DNA of 64,000 bases, from contig DATAFH010000006.1 in assembly GCA_036257565.1 (NCBI GenBank), forward strand, positions 30,872-94,871. Reading direction: 5' to 3'. Below are positions 53,000 through 61,484 of the stretch, piece by piece. How positions within the stretch are numbered: position 1 is the stretch's first letter; every line of letters begins with the position of its first letter. A model generated the notes under the pieces. It saw nothing but the letters and a program-made list of their open reading frames with translations, searched no databases and had not been told where the DNA came from. The stretch comes from DASSUW01 sp036257565. Lineage in GTDB: Bacteria; Actinomycetota; Thermoleophilia; Solirubrobacterales; Solirubrobacteraceae. A program made the translations under genes and the position numbers.

Positions 53000-53770
53000 T
53001 CACGGGTGCAGCAGGCGGCCTTCCATGCCACCCGCCACCGTGACGATCTGGCCGCTGACGTGGCCCGACGCCAGCGGCGAGCACAGGTACGCGATGGTGC
53101 GCGCGATGTCCTCGGGCTCGGCGACCTTCCGCAGGGCCATCGTGGCCGTCACCGTCTGGAGGGTCTCGTCCGTGAGGTCCTTCGCGGTCATCGGCGAGAC
53201 GGTCCAGCCCGGCGCGACCACGTTCACGCGGGCGAGCGGCGCCTGGCGCACGAGCTCGTTCTTGAGCGAGAGGGCGAGCCCGTAGGCGATCGCGGCCTTG
53301 GCCGCCGCATAGTCGGCGTGGCCCGCTTCCCCGAACACTCCCGCGGTCGACGCGACGAGCACGAGCGAGCCGGCGCCGGTCGCCTCGACGTGGCGGCCGT
53401 AGGCACGGGCGGTGAGGAACGTCGCGGTCAGGTTGGCGTCGAGCGTCGCCCGCCAGCGCTCGAGCGGCATCCGGGCGACCGGCACGTCCTCCGACGGCCA
53501 GACGCCCGCGTTGGCCACGCAGGCGTCGAGCCGCCCGAGCGCCTCGAGGGCGGCCGGGACCAGGGCGTCCGCCGCGGCCTCGTCGCGGAGGTCGGCCTGC
53601 AGGGCGACGCCGCCGATCTCCCCGGCCAGCGCCTCCGCCGCTGCCACGCTCGTGTGGTAGTGGACGCCCACGCGGGCACCCTCGGCGGCGAGCAGCCGCG
53701 CCGTGGCCGCGCCGATGCCACCCGAGGCGCCCGTGACGAGGACCGCGCTGCCGCTGAGCCCGAGATCCAT
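53000..53770 (-). CDS. Short-chain dehydrogenase/reductase
   Basis: A 256-residue SDR. The cofactor motif TGASGGIG is at residues 13-20 and NAG follows (VANAGVWPS). The catalytic residues are Ser141 (VASTAGVFG), Tyr154 and Lys158 (YAAAKAAIAYG). The C-terminal LASGHVSGQIVTVAGGMEG is typical of the FabG-like group, and fatty acid or polyketide reduction is one option. ATG 53770 is divergent from the EamA gene. It lies 12 bases upstream of the ligase on the same strand. Confidence 0.84.
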   Translation of the reverse strand: MDLGLSGSAVLVTGASGGIGAATARLLAAEGARVGVHYHTSVAAAEALAGEIGGVALQADLRDEAAADALVPAALEALGRLDACVANAGVWPSEDVPVARMPLERWRATLDANLTATFLTARAYGRHVEATGAGSLVLVASTAGVFGEAGHADYAAAKAAIAYGLALSLKNELVRQAPLARVNVVAPGWTVSPMTAKDLTDETLQTVTATMALRKVAEPEDIARTIAYLCSPLASGHVSGQIVTVAGGMEGRLLHP

Positions 53771-53797
53771 CGGCGCCAGTCTGACGACCCTCCGTAT

Positions 53798-53827
53798 TTG
53801 ACATCTGTGGTGGAATTGTGGAACGAT
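53798..53827 (+). promoter_or_regulatory. Sigma-70-type promoter of the EamA operon
   Basis: TTGACA at 53798-53803 is a perfect -35. AACGAT at 53822-53827, 18 bases further on, is a weaker -10. The predicted start of transcription would be about 53834, 3 bases before ATG 53837, so a leaderless or near-leaderless message is likely. Confidence 0.45.
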
Positions 53828-53836
53828 CTCTCCGAC

Positions 53837-54724
53837 ATGAACACCGCTCGCCTCCAGGTCCTCCTCGCAGCGCTGTGCTTCGGCACCACGGGTACCGCTC
53901 AGGCGCTCGGCCCCGACGGCACTGACCCGGTCGGCGTCGGCGGGGCACGGATCCTCGTGGGTGGCGCGCTGCTCGTGGCCGTCGTGCTTCTCCGCGGCAG
54001 CGGCTTCCGCTCGCGGCCGTGGGCGCGGGGCCCGGTGCTCGCGGCCGTGGCCGGCGTCGCCGTCTACCAGCTCGCGTTCTTCGCGGCCGTCGCCGACACC
54101 GGCGTGGCGGTGGGGACGATCGTGGCGCTCGGCTCGGCGCCCACGCTCGCCGGGCTGTTCGAATGGGTGCTGGACCGCCGGCGGCCTCCGGCGCGCTGGA
54201 CGGTCGCCACGGCGCTCGCCTGCGCCGGCGTGGTGCTGCTCGCGCTCGCAGGTGGAGAGGCCAGCGTCTCGCTGCCGGGCGTCGCACTGGCGGTCACGGC
54301 GGGCGGGGCGTACGCGACGTACACGTTGGCCGCCAAGCGCCTGCTCGCCGCCGGCCACGCGCCGGAGACGGTGATGGGGGCCGCGTTCGGGCTCGGTGCG
54401 CTCGTGCTCATGCCTGTGCTCGCGGCCAGCGATCCCGGCTGGCTCCTGCACGCGGACGGCATCGGCCTCGCGGTGTTCCTCGGCGTGGTCCCGACCGCGC
54501 TCGCCTACGTGCTCTTCGCCCGCGGGCTCGAGCGGCTGAGCGCCTCTGAGACCGCCACGCTCACGCTCGCCGAGCCGCTCACCGCCGGCGTGCTCGGTGC
54601 CGTGGTGCTCGCCGAGCCGGTCACCGGCCTGTCTGCGGCGGGCGGCGCCTGCGTGCTCGCCGGGCTGCTCGCGCTCGCCGTGCGGCTGCCGGTGCTTGCA
54701 TCGCCGCGGCAGGCCACGGCATGA
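53837..54724 (+). CDS. EamA/DMT-family transporter (RhaT-like)
   Basis: A 295-residue ten-helix transporter formed by two EamA repeats: LLAALCFGTTGTAQALG in the first and ALAVTAGGAYATYTLAAKRL in the second, each with a terminal helix ending in an E-P region (LAEPLTAGVLGAVVLAEPVT). It is likely an amino-acid or metabolite exporter. Its stop overlaps the GntR gene (ATGA). ATG 53837 sits right after the promoter. Confidence 0.85.
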   Translation: MNTARLQVLLAALCFGTTGTAQALGPDGTDPVGVGGARILVGGALLVAVVLLRGSGFRSRPWARGPVLAAVAGVAVYQLAFFAAVADTGVAVGTIVALGSAPTLAGLFEWVLDRRRPPARWTVATALACAGVVLLALAGGEASVSLPGVALAVTAGGAYATYTLAAKRLLAAGHAPETVMGAAFGLGALVLMPVLAASDPGWLLHADGIGLAVFLGVVPTALAYVLFARGLERLSASETATLTLAEPLTAGVLGAVVLAEPVTGLSAAGGACVLAGLLALAVRLPVLASPRQATA

Positions 54725-55377
54725 TCACGCCCGTGAACGCCGCCACCCGCCCGCTCCAGCGCACGTCCACGGTCGACGCGCTCGTCGACGCATTGCGGCA
54801 CGAGATCCTCGACGGCGCGCTCCCCGCGGGCGCCTGGCTGCGCGAGCGGGAGCTGTGCGAGACCTACGGCGTGGCGCGCCACTCACTGCGCGCCGCGCTG
54901 CGGCAACTGGCGGCGGACGGCCTCGTGCGGATCGAGCCCCATCGCGGCGCCCACGTCGCGCTGCTGAGTGCGAACGAGGTGCGCTGGCTCTACGAGCTGC
55001 GGGCGGCGCTCGAACTCGAGGCGGCCCACCTGGCGCTCGAGCGCGGCGGCGGGCGGCTCCCGCCCGCGGTGCACGAGGCGTTGCAGCGCCTACAGGACGC
55101 CTGCGCCGGGGCCGACCGACCGTGGAGCGAGGTCAATGCGGCTCACGCCGGCCTGCACGAGGCGATCGTGGCCGCCGCCGGCAGCCCGCGGATCGCCGCC
55201 GCCCATGCCGCGCTGAACGGCGAGATGCAGCTGTTCCTGCTCGCGCTGCGCCCGCACGTCGCCCCCCGCGAGCTGGCCGAGGACCACGAGGCGCTGGTGC
55301 GCGGGCTGGAGGCCGAAGGCCCGAGCGTCCTGCGCGACCACCTGCGCCGCGCGGCCGAGACCCTGATCGAGGCATGA
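54721..55377 (+). CDS. GntR-family regulator (FadR/FCD type)
   Basis: A 218-residue regulator. The winged helix is LVDALRHEILDGALPAGAWL and ELCETYGVARHSLRAALRQL. The C-terminal FCD domain (about 95-215) has AHAGLHEAIVAAAGSPRIAA and DHEALVRGLEAEG with the conserved Asp/His metal-type residues. It overlaps the EamA gene before it and the next gene after it (ATGA), so it probably controls this operon in response to a small acid. No clear operator was pinned down. Confidence 0.86.
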   Translation: MITPVNAATRPLQRTSTVDALVDALRHEILDGALPAGAWLRERELCETYGVARHSLRAALRQLAADGLVRIEPHRGAHVALLSANEVRWLYELRAALELEAAHLALERGGGRLPPAVHEALQRLQDACAGADRPWSEVNAAHAGLHEAIVAAAGSPRIAAAHAALNGEMQLFLLALRPHVAPRELAEDHEALVRGLEAEGPSVLRDHLRRAAETLIEA

Positions 55378-56501
55378 GCCCCGTCGACCCGCGCCTCGAG
55401 CGCTTCCTGCCCGCCCTCGTCTACGACCCGCAGGAGGGGTACCGGGCGATGTCCGCGGCCTCGGTCACGGACCACGCGAAGAACACGCTGCGGCGGAGCA
55501 ACGGCGCGGTCATCTCCCGGGCGGGATCCGGGCTCTCGCTCGCGCTGCTCACGTCGTACGACGTCAAGGACGGCGACCGCCTCGACGAGGTGGGCGACCA
55601 CCTCGCGGCCGCCCGCCGCTTCCAGGGCGACGGCGCCTACCGCGAGCGAGTCTACGGCCGCGTGAAGGAGGACGGCGGTCGCGTGTGGCTCCAGTACTGG
55701 CTCTGGTGCTACTACAACCCCAAGCACCTGCTGGGCTTCGGCCGCCACGAGGGGGACTGGGAGGTTGTGCAGATCGGCCTGGGGGAGGGCGGCGAGCCCG
55801 AGGTTGTCACCTTCTCCCAGCACGAGGGCGCCGAGGCCAAGGACTGGGAGGACGTCAAGCGCCAGGGCGAGCATGCGGTCGTGTACGTGGCGCCGCTCTC
55901 GCACGCCTGCTACTTCGAGCCGGGCGCCCATCCCTACGTACTCGGGGTCGACAACCCCGACGACTCGCTGCCGCCCGTGCTGCCGCAGATCGAGTCCTTC
56001 GGACCCTGGGAGGCCTGGACGGGGCGCTGGGGGAACTCGACCGGCGTGGTCGGCGGCCGGTTCGGCGGTCGCAGCCCCGTCAGCCCCGGGCGCCAGGGCA
56101 TGAAGTGGGACAGCCCCAATGCCTGGCACCTGCGCGCACGCGCGGCGACGCCCCTGCGGCAGGGTCGCCGGGTCGTCCGCGCGCTCGGCACCGCCACGTA
56201 CCCCAAGCTCCTGTCGATCGACGCCCGGCGGGAGGACGACCGCGTGCTCGTCGACTACCGGCTCGACCCGGCCTGGCGCCGCCGCGCCACACGGCTGCTG
56301 GTCACGCTGCACCGTCCGGGCCACGAGCGCCAGGTGCTCGCGAGCTGCCCGGAGAAGATCGAGGGGAGCGAGGGCACGGTCGACGTGCCGCTGAAGGCGG
56401 ATGTCGAGGGCGAGGTCGTCGTCCGTGCCTCCGCGTACAACGTCCTGCGTCAGCGCAGCGACCCGCTGGAGACGGTGGCGGACCTCACGCCGGGCGGATA
56501 G
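55374..56501 (+). CDS. Vps62-related protein
   Basis: A 375-residue protein. RVWLQYWLWCYYNPKHLLGF followed by GRHEGDWEVVQIGLGEGGEP and VTFSQHEGAE carries the H-E-G-D-W-E motif of Vps62/NPP1-type proteins (necrosis-inducing proteins have a GHRHDWE version). HAVVYVAPLSHACYFEPGAH and WEAWTGRWGNSTG fit this fold. There is no signal peptide, and the C-terminal 110 residues (about 265-375) form an extra beta domain. Biochemical role is unknown; the eukaryotic name should not be taken as function. Confidence 0.68.
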   Translation: MSPVDPRLERFLPALVYDPQEGYRAMSAASVTDHAKNTLRRSNGAVISRAGSGLSLALLTSYDVKDGDRLDEVGDHLAAARRFQGDGAYRERVYGRVKEDGGRVWLQYWLWCYYNPKHLLGFGRHEGDWEVVQIGLGEGGEPEVVTFSQHEGAEAKDWEDVKRQGEHAVVYVAPLSHACYFEPGAHPYVLGVDNPDDSLPPVLPQIESFGPWEAWTGRWGNSTGVVGGRFGGRSPVSPGRQGMKWDSPNAWHLRARAATPLRQGRRVVRALGTATYPKLLSIDARREDDRVLVDYRLDPAWRRRATRLLVTLHRPGHERQVLASCPEKIEGSEGTVDVPLKADVEGEVVVRASAYNVLRQRSDPLETVADLTPGG

Positions 56502-56695
56502 CGGTAGAAGGACAGAACGGCCACCCGCCCGGCCGAGAGAGGAAGGAGCACCCTTGGCGGGTGTCGGCGCTCATTTGCTCTATTCCCGGTAGAACGGCTG
56601 GATAACCTGCGCGGTCATCGTACGGACCGGCGGCACGGGGCCGGGTCCGACGGCGTCGCTTGCGATCCTTCAGTGCATCGACCAGGGGAAGTGGC

Positions 56696-57187
56696 ATGTC
56701 GCGGAGATTTGAAGTCGGGCCGTTGCTCGTCGCCCTCGGAGCGATCATCCTGCTCGTGAGCCTGTTCCTCGAGTGGTACGGCACGCTCACGGCGTGGGAG
56801 GCCTTCGAGGTCGTGGAGGTGCTGCTGGCCGTGCTGGCCGTCGGCGCGCTCGTGATCGCCGTCGGCCTGCTGCTGCCCGACCTCGGCTACGTCGAGCGGC
56901 GGTGGCTGCCGCCGGTCGTGGCCGGGGCCACGATCCTCGTGGTCGCCGAGGTGATCGATCCGCCGCCGATCGCCGACGGGGAGGACCTGGCCGCGGGGGC
57001 GTGGTTCGCGTTCGGCTCGGTGTTCCTCATGTGCGCGGGCGCCCTGCTGACCTTCGGCCGGCTCTCGTTCGCGCTGTCGCTCGAGGATCGCGACGTGCGC
57101 GAGCGCGTTCCCGTGGTCGACCACCGGCAGGACACGACCGACACGGTGGCCGTCAAGCCCGACGAGGAGCGCCCGGGGGAGCGATGA
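56696..57187 (+). CDS. Four-helix membrane protein
   Basis: A 163-residue membrane protein. Four predicted helices: VGPLLVALGAIILLVSLFL, VVEVLLAVLAVGALVIAVGL, PVVAGATILVVAEVI and FGSVFLMCAGALLTFG. A polar C-terminal tail follows (DHRQDTTDTVAVKPDEERPG). ATG 56696 is chosen over an earlier in-frame start because it begins just before the first helix. Its stop overlaps the coiled-coil gene (ATGA), linking the two proteins. Confidence 0.68.
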   Translation: MSRRFEVGPLLVALGAIILLVSLFLEWYGTLTAWEAFEVVEVLLAVLAVGALVIAVGLLLPDLGYVERRWLPPVVAGATILVVAEVIDPPPIADGEDLAAGAWFAFGSVFLMCAGALLTFGRLSFALSLEDRDVRERVPVVDHRQDTTDTVAVKPDEERPGER

Positions 57188-58545
57188 CCTCGGTGCACGA
57201 CGTCGGTTTCGAGCTCGAGCGCTTCGGCTTCACCGCTCCCGGACGGCTCGAGGTGGTAGGGCGCTGGAGCGGGCTCGAAGGCCGCCGGCTCGGCCGTCCC
57301 GTGCTCACCGTGCGGGAGAGCGGCTTCCGGCGCCGCGTCACCGCACTCCCCGGCGGCCAGTTCACCCCGTCGGACACCGGTGAGTGGCGCGCCGCGTTCG
57401 CCTACGAGGGCGACCCCGAGGCGATCACCGGCGCTGAGCTCGAGGTCGGCCGCCGGCTCGTCGTCGACCTCCCGCGCCCGCGCCGTCGGCGGTCGCGCGC
57501 GGCGGCACCCGAATCCGACGCGCGCCCGCCGCGCAGCGAGTCGGCCGCCGTCGAGCGTGAGCTGCATGCCGAGATCCAGCGGCTGGCGGAGGAGCTCAAG
57601 CCGCTGCGCGCCGAGCACGACCGGCTGAAGGCCGAGCACGACCGGCTGAAGGCCGAGCACGCACATCTATGCGAGCGCGCCGCCGAGACCGAGCGCACCA
57701 CCCAGGAGCAGGCCACCGAGCTGGCGGACCTCCGAGCCGAGCGCGACTCCCTGACCGCCGAGGCACAGGCTGCGCTCGAGTCCGCGACCGCCGAGCGCGA
57801 CGGCCTGGCCGCCGAGGTCGAGCGGCTGCGCACCAGCCTCGCGGAGCGCGACCGCGAGCTGGCCGAGGCGCGCGAGGCGGTGGCGCGAGTCCGGGACGAC
57901 GCCGAGCAGCGGCTCGAGGCCGAGCGCGCCGGCGCGACCGAGGTGCGGGAGAGCCTCGCCACCGCCCGCGGGGAGGCGAAGAAGGCGATCGAGGCGGAGG
58001 CGGAGGAGACCGAGCGTCTGCGCGCGGAGCTGCAGGCGGCCCGCGACGAGACGGAGACGACGTTGCGCGGCGAGCGCGAGGAGACCGCGCGCCTGCGCGA
58101 GGAGCTCGCCGCCCGGCCGGCGCAGCTCAACGGCGACGACGCCGGGGAGGCCGAGTCGGCGGCGAAGCGCATGTACGAGCGGATCGCGCGCGAGCTCGAG
58201 CACGAGCGGGCGGCGGCGCGGCACCTGCGCCGCGAGCTCGACGCCATCCAGGCCGAGAGCGCGCAGCACCGTCGCGAGGCGTCGAGCGCGGCGGCCAACG
58301 GCGTCACCACCACGGAGGCCCCCGTGGCATCGACCCCGGCCGGCCGGATCGCCGCCGCCCGCCGCACCGAGGCAGGCCGCGCGGCGGCCCAGCACCGCGC
58401 CGAGGCCGCGCGCGCCGCCGCGGCGCACCGCGTGCCGGAGTCGCATGCCTCGCCGGCCGGCATCTGGCTCACCCGCGTCGCTGCCGTCCTGCTGGTCGCT
58501 GCCCTGTTCGTCGCGCTCGTCCTCATCATCAGCGCGGTGGCGTGA
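57184..58545 (+). CDS. Tail-anchored coiled-coil protein B
   Basis: A 453-residue paralogue of the protein at 49844. The N-terminal domain aligns closely (LERFGFTAPGRLEVVGRWSG, GRRLGRPVLTVRESGFRRR, ELEVGRRLVVDLPRPRRRR). The coiled coil (about 118-385) includes a 7-residue repeat (AEHDRLK twice, then AEH) and contains AKKAIEAEAEETERL. A C-terminal membrane helix (VAAVLLVAALFVALVLIISA) ends it. ATG 57184 overlaps the membrane protein gene upstream, so a complex is likely. Function unknown. Confidence 0.72.
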   Translation: MTSVHDVGFELERFGFTAPGRLEVVGRWSGLEGRRLGRPVLTVRESGFRRRVTALPGGQFTPSDTGEWRAAFAYEGDPEAITGAELEVGRRLVVDLPRPRRRRSRAAAPESDARPPRSESAAVERELHAEIQRLAEELKPLRAEHDRLKAEHDRLKAEHAHLCERAAETERTTQEQATELADLRAERDSLTAEAQAALESATAERDGLAAEVERLRTSLAERDRELAEAREAVARVRDDAEQRLEAERAGATEVRESLATARGEAKKAIEAEAEETERLRAELQAARDETETTLRGEREETARLREELAARPAQLNGDDAGEAESAAKRMYERIARELEHERAAARHLRRELDAIQAESAQHRREASSAAANGVTTTEAPVASTPAGRIAAARRTEAGRAAAQHRAEAARAAAAHRVPESHASPAGIWLTRVAAVLLVAALFVALVLIISAVA

Positions 58546-58548
58546 CGG

Positions 58549-59868
58549 TTGCGCCGTCCGGCGCTCCTGCTCGTGGGGGCGGCGGTCGCCGTGTCGGCGC
58601 TGTCGCTGCTGATCCCGTGGTCGCTGGCCTTCGACCCCCAGGCGTGGGTCGTGTGGGGCCGCGACGCGCTCGACCTGGCGCTCGACACGCGCTCGGGGCC
58701 GTCGTGGAAGCCGCTCCCGGTGCTCTTCACCACGCCGTTCGCGCTGGCCGGCGACGCGGCGCCCGCGCTGTGGATGATCGTCGCCCGCACAGGCGGCCTG
58801 CTGGCGCTGGCGGGCGCGGCCGTGCTCGCCACCCGGCTCGCCGGGCGCACCGCCGGCGTCGTCGCCGCGGCGGTCATGGCGCTGAGCCCGTGGTGGTTCT
58901 ACAACACGATCCTCGGCAACTCGGAGGGGCTGCTCGTCGCGGCGGTCCTATGGGCGGTCGTCGCACACCTCGCCGGGCGCGAGCGCGCGGCGCTCGCGCT
59001 GCTCGGCGCGGCGGCGCTGCTGCGGCCGGAGGTGTGGCCGTTCCTCGGCCTGTACGGGCTGTGGCTGTGGCGGCGGGATCCAGCCGCCCGGCGGGAGGCG
59101 GCGGCGATCGCGATGACCGTGCCGCTGCTCTGGCTGGGCCCGGACGTGGCGGGCATCGGCGGGGCGCTGACCGCGTCCGAAGGTGCGCGCGGCGAGGCGA
59201 GCCCCGGCAGCGCGGCACTCGAGGACGTGCCCGGGCTCGCCGTGCTCGCCGACGCGGTCACGTTGCTCACCGTGCCCGCCGCGCTCGCGGCGGTCGCGGG
59301 CGCGCTCGCCGGCCCGCGCGTCGCCCGCCCGCTCGCCGCGGCGGCGCTCGTCTGGGTCGCGATCGTCGCGGTCATGGCCCAGGCCGGCTTCGCCGGGAAC
59401 CAGCGTTACCTCGTCGTGGCCGTCGCCCTCGCGTGCGTGCTGGCCGGTGTCGGCGCCGCTGCATACGCTCCACGTCTCGTGTCCGCTGTACTCGTGATCG
59501 CCGTCGCCCTCGTCACCGTTGGCGACCTTCGCGAGCAGGGCGACGAGGTGAAGGTTCGGGTCGACCGGCGGGCGGCGCTGCCGGAGCTCGTCGCCGCCGC
59601 CGGCGGGCGGGACGCGCTGGTGCGCTGTTCGCGCGTGCGCACGGCGGCTGACGTGCGGCCGCTCGTGGCGTGGGAGCTCGACCTCCCGCTCCTCGCCCTC
59701 GACGCCGCGCCGCGGCCGCCGGCCGTCGTCATCCGCTGGCAGCCCCATTATCCCGGGTCAATCGAGCCGATCCAGGAGCCGGCGCAGGCCGGATTCCGCC
59801 CGCTGGCCCAGGCCCCCGGCTGGGACGTGTGGGTGTCGTGCGGGCCGGCGGCTCAGACGACCGGCTGA
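58549..59868 (+). CDS. Polytopic membrane glycosyltransferase-like protein
   Basis: A 439-residue protein with about ten membrane segments and a C-terminal extracytoplasmic domain. FDPQAWVVWGRDALDLALDT lies just after the first helix, as in GT-C enzymes, although the classical DxD acidic pair is not clear. LSPWWFYNTILGNSEGLLVA and LGAAALLRPEVWPFLGLYG resemble the lumenal loop and helix of PMT/GT39-like proteins. TTG 58549 starts 3 bases after the coiled-coil gene. A lipid-linked sugar donor is inferred. Confidence 0.55.
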   Translation: MRRPALLLVGAAVAVSALSLLIPWSLAFDPQAWVVWGRDALDLALDTRSGPSWKPLPVLFTTPFALAGDAAPALWMIVARTGGLLALAGAAVLATRLAGRTAGVVAAAVMALSPWWFYNTILGNSEGLLVAAVLWAVVAHLAGRERAALALLGAAALLRPEVWPFLGLYGLWLWRRDPAARREAAAIAMTVPLLWLGPDVAGIGGALTASEGARGEASPGSAALEDVPGLAVLADAVTLLTVPAALAAVAGALAGPRVARPLAAAALVWVAIVAVMAQAGFAGNQRYLVVAVALACVLAGVGAAAYAPRLVSAVLVIAVALVTVGDLREQGDEVKVRVDRRAALPELVAAAGGRDALVRCSRVRTAADVRPLVAWELDLPLLALDAAPRPPAVVIRWQPHYPGSIEPIQEPAQAGFRPLAQAPGWDVWVSCGPAAQTTG

Positions 59869-60524
59869 GCGAACCGCACCTCGACCCGCTCGAAGCCGAG
59901 GCCGCGCAGCATGCCCTCGAGCATCGCGCGGGTGTTGCGCTCGGCGGTCTCGCGCAGCTCGGGCTCGGCGGCCGCCGCCTCGCGCAGCTTGTCCTCGGCG
60001 AGCTGGTAGAGCGGCTGCTCGTCGCCCGGACGGTCGGACAAGGCGTCTTCGACCCGGTCGAGCACTCCGCGGTCGCGGTCGTACACGCGCGTGCGGTCGG
60101 GCTCGATGCGCGGGTCGCTGAGCGTCGGCGCGGGCAGCGTGATCGTCGCCGAGCGGCGGTCGTCGGACACCTGGACCGCCTTCGGGTCGCGCGACAGCCC
60201 CGAGAAGTCGACCGCGGCATCCACGCTGCCGGCGGCCACGAACAGCGTCCGCTCGCCCTTGATGAACGACGGCAGCAGCGACGTGTCCTGCTCGACGTCG
60301 ACGACGACCTGCAGGTTCGCGGTCGCTGCCCGGTACTCGCTGAGGTTCTCGAGCGACTTGAGCAGCGCGGGCTGGCTGCGGTCGATCGTCCGCTCGCGGA
60401 ACGGGTTGAGGCTCGGGATCAGCGCGGGCAGGAGCAGGAGCGCGGCGACGACCGCCGCGCCTACGACGACGAGCGACCCCAGGCCGCGTCGCGATGCCCG
60501 TCCACGATCCGCCACGGCACGCAA
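59853..60524 (-). CDS. DUF4230 membrane-anchored protein
   Basis: A 223-residue protein with one N-terminal membrane segment (LGSLVVVGAAVVAALLLLPA) and an extracytoplasmic DUF4230 domain: LLKSLENLSEYRAATANLQV, VDVEQDTSLLPSFIKGERTL and FVAAGSVDAAVDFSGL. No enzyme activity is known for the family. The start is uncertain: TTG 60524 is used, GTG 60515 would remove three residues. Its end overlaps the convergent glycosyltransferase-like gene by 16 bases. Confidence 0.75.
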   Translation of the reverse strand: MRAVADRGRASRRGLGSLVVVGAAVVAALLLLPALIPSLNPFRERTIDRSQPALLKSLENLSEYRAATANLQVVVDVEQDTSLLPSFIKGERTLFVAAGSVDAAVDFSGLSRDPKAVQVSDDRRSATITLPAPTLSDPRIEPDRTRVYDRDRGVLDRVEDALSDRPGDEQPLYQLAEDKLREAAAAEPELRETAERNTRAMLEGMLRGLGFERVEVRFAQPVV

Positions 60525-60552
60525 TGTAGAGGGCTAATACCCTCCCGACGCG

Positions 60553-61446
60553 ATGGACGAAATCGCGATCGTCGTGCACGGCGGAGCGGGCTCGCTGGCG
60601 CGCGACCCGGAGCGCGTCGACCGCATCCGCGCGGGCGCGGCGGCGGCCGTCGCAGCCGGGCACGCGGTGCTCGCGGCGGGCGGCCCGGCGGTCGGCGCCG
60701 TTGAGGCCGCCGTGGTCGTGCTCGAGGACGACCCCGAGTTCAACGCCGGCCGCGGGGCGGCGCTGACCGAGTACGGGCGGGTCGAGCTCGACGCGTCGAT
60801 GATGGAGGGCACGACGCGCCGCGCGGGCGCAGTGGCCGCCGTGCGCGGCGTCCGCAACCCGATCCGCGCCGCCCGCGCCGTGCTCGAGGAGAACCGCCAC
60901 GTGCTGCTCGTCGGCGCGCCCGCGACCGATTTCGCCGCCACCGCGGGCCTGCAGTTCGAGTCCGAGACCTGGTTCGTCACCGAACGCGAGCGCCGCGCGC
61001 TGACAGCGGCGGGCGCGGCCGGCGCCCGCGGCACCGTGGGCGCCGTCGCACGCGACGTCAACGGGTGCCTGGCCGCGGCGACGTCGACGGGGGGCGTCTC
61101 CGGCCAGCGCCTCGGCCGCGTCGGCGACTCCCCGCTGGTCGGCGCCGGCACCTGGGCTGACGACGACACGGTCGCCGTGTCGTGCACCGGACACGGCGAG
61201 TCGATCATCCGCTCCGCGCTCGCCCACGAGGTCGACGCGCTCCTCCGCCACCGCGGTCTCGGGCTGCAGGGGGCGTGCGCGCGGGCGATCGAAGGGCTCG
61301 GCCGCTGGGGCGAGGACGGCGGGCTGATCGCGGTCAGCGCCCATGGCGAGGTGGCCGCCACGTTCAACTCGGCGGCCATGACCCGCGCGTGGCGGGTGGG
61401 GGAGGGGCCGGTCTTCGCGGCGCACGGACCCGGCGAGCCGGAGTGA
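60553..61446 (+). CDS. Isoaspartyl peptidase/L-asparaginase (Ntn hydrolase)
   Basis: A 297-residue plant-type asparaginase. The N-terminal IVVHGGAGSL and the substrate region DPEFNAGRGAALTEYGRVEL and DASMMEGTTRRAGAVAAVRG are typical. The self-cleaving Thr nucleophile is Thr161 in ARGTVGAVARD, giving alpha and beta chains. GGVSGQRLGRVGDSPLVGAG and SCTGHGESIIRSALA complete the active site. It removes beta-aspartyl dipeptides or asparagine. ATG 60553 is divergent from the DUF4230 gene by 28 bases. Confidence 0.9.
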   Translation: MDEIAIVVHGGAGSLARDPERVDRIRAGAAAAVAAGHAVLAAGGPAVGAVEAAVVVLEDDPEFNAGRGAALTEYGRVELDASMMEGTTRRAGAVAAVRGVRNPIRAARAVLEENRHVLLVGAPATDFAATAGLQFESETWFVTERERRALTAAGAAGARGTVGAVARDVNGCLAAATSTGGVSGQRLGRVGDSPLVGAGTWADDDTVAVSCTGHGESIIRSALAHEVDALLRHRGLGLQGACARAIEGLGRWGEDGGLIAVSAHGEVAATFNSAAMTRAWRVGEGPVFAAHGPGEPE

Positions 61447-61484
61447 GTCCGTGCGAACGTTGACGGCGGACGGGCCCGGCGCGG

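Noticed and set aside
56540..56580. Possible terminator hairpin after the Vps62-like gene
   Set aside because: The CACCC/GGGTG stem is only 5 bp with no T-run, too weak to list as a feature.
57600..57660. Short tandem 21-base DNA repeat
   Set aside because: It encodes the repeated AEHDRLK unit of a coiled coil and has no unique spacers, so it is not a CRISPR array.
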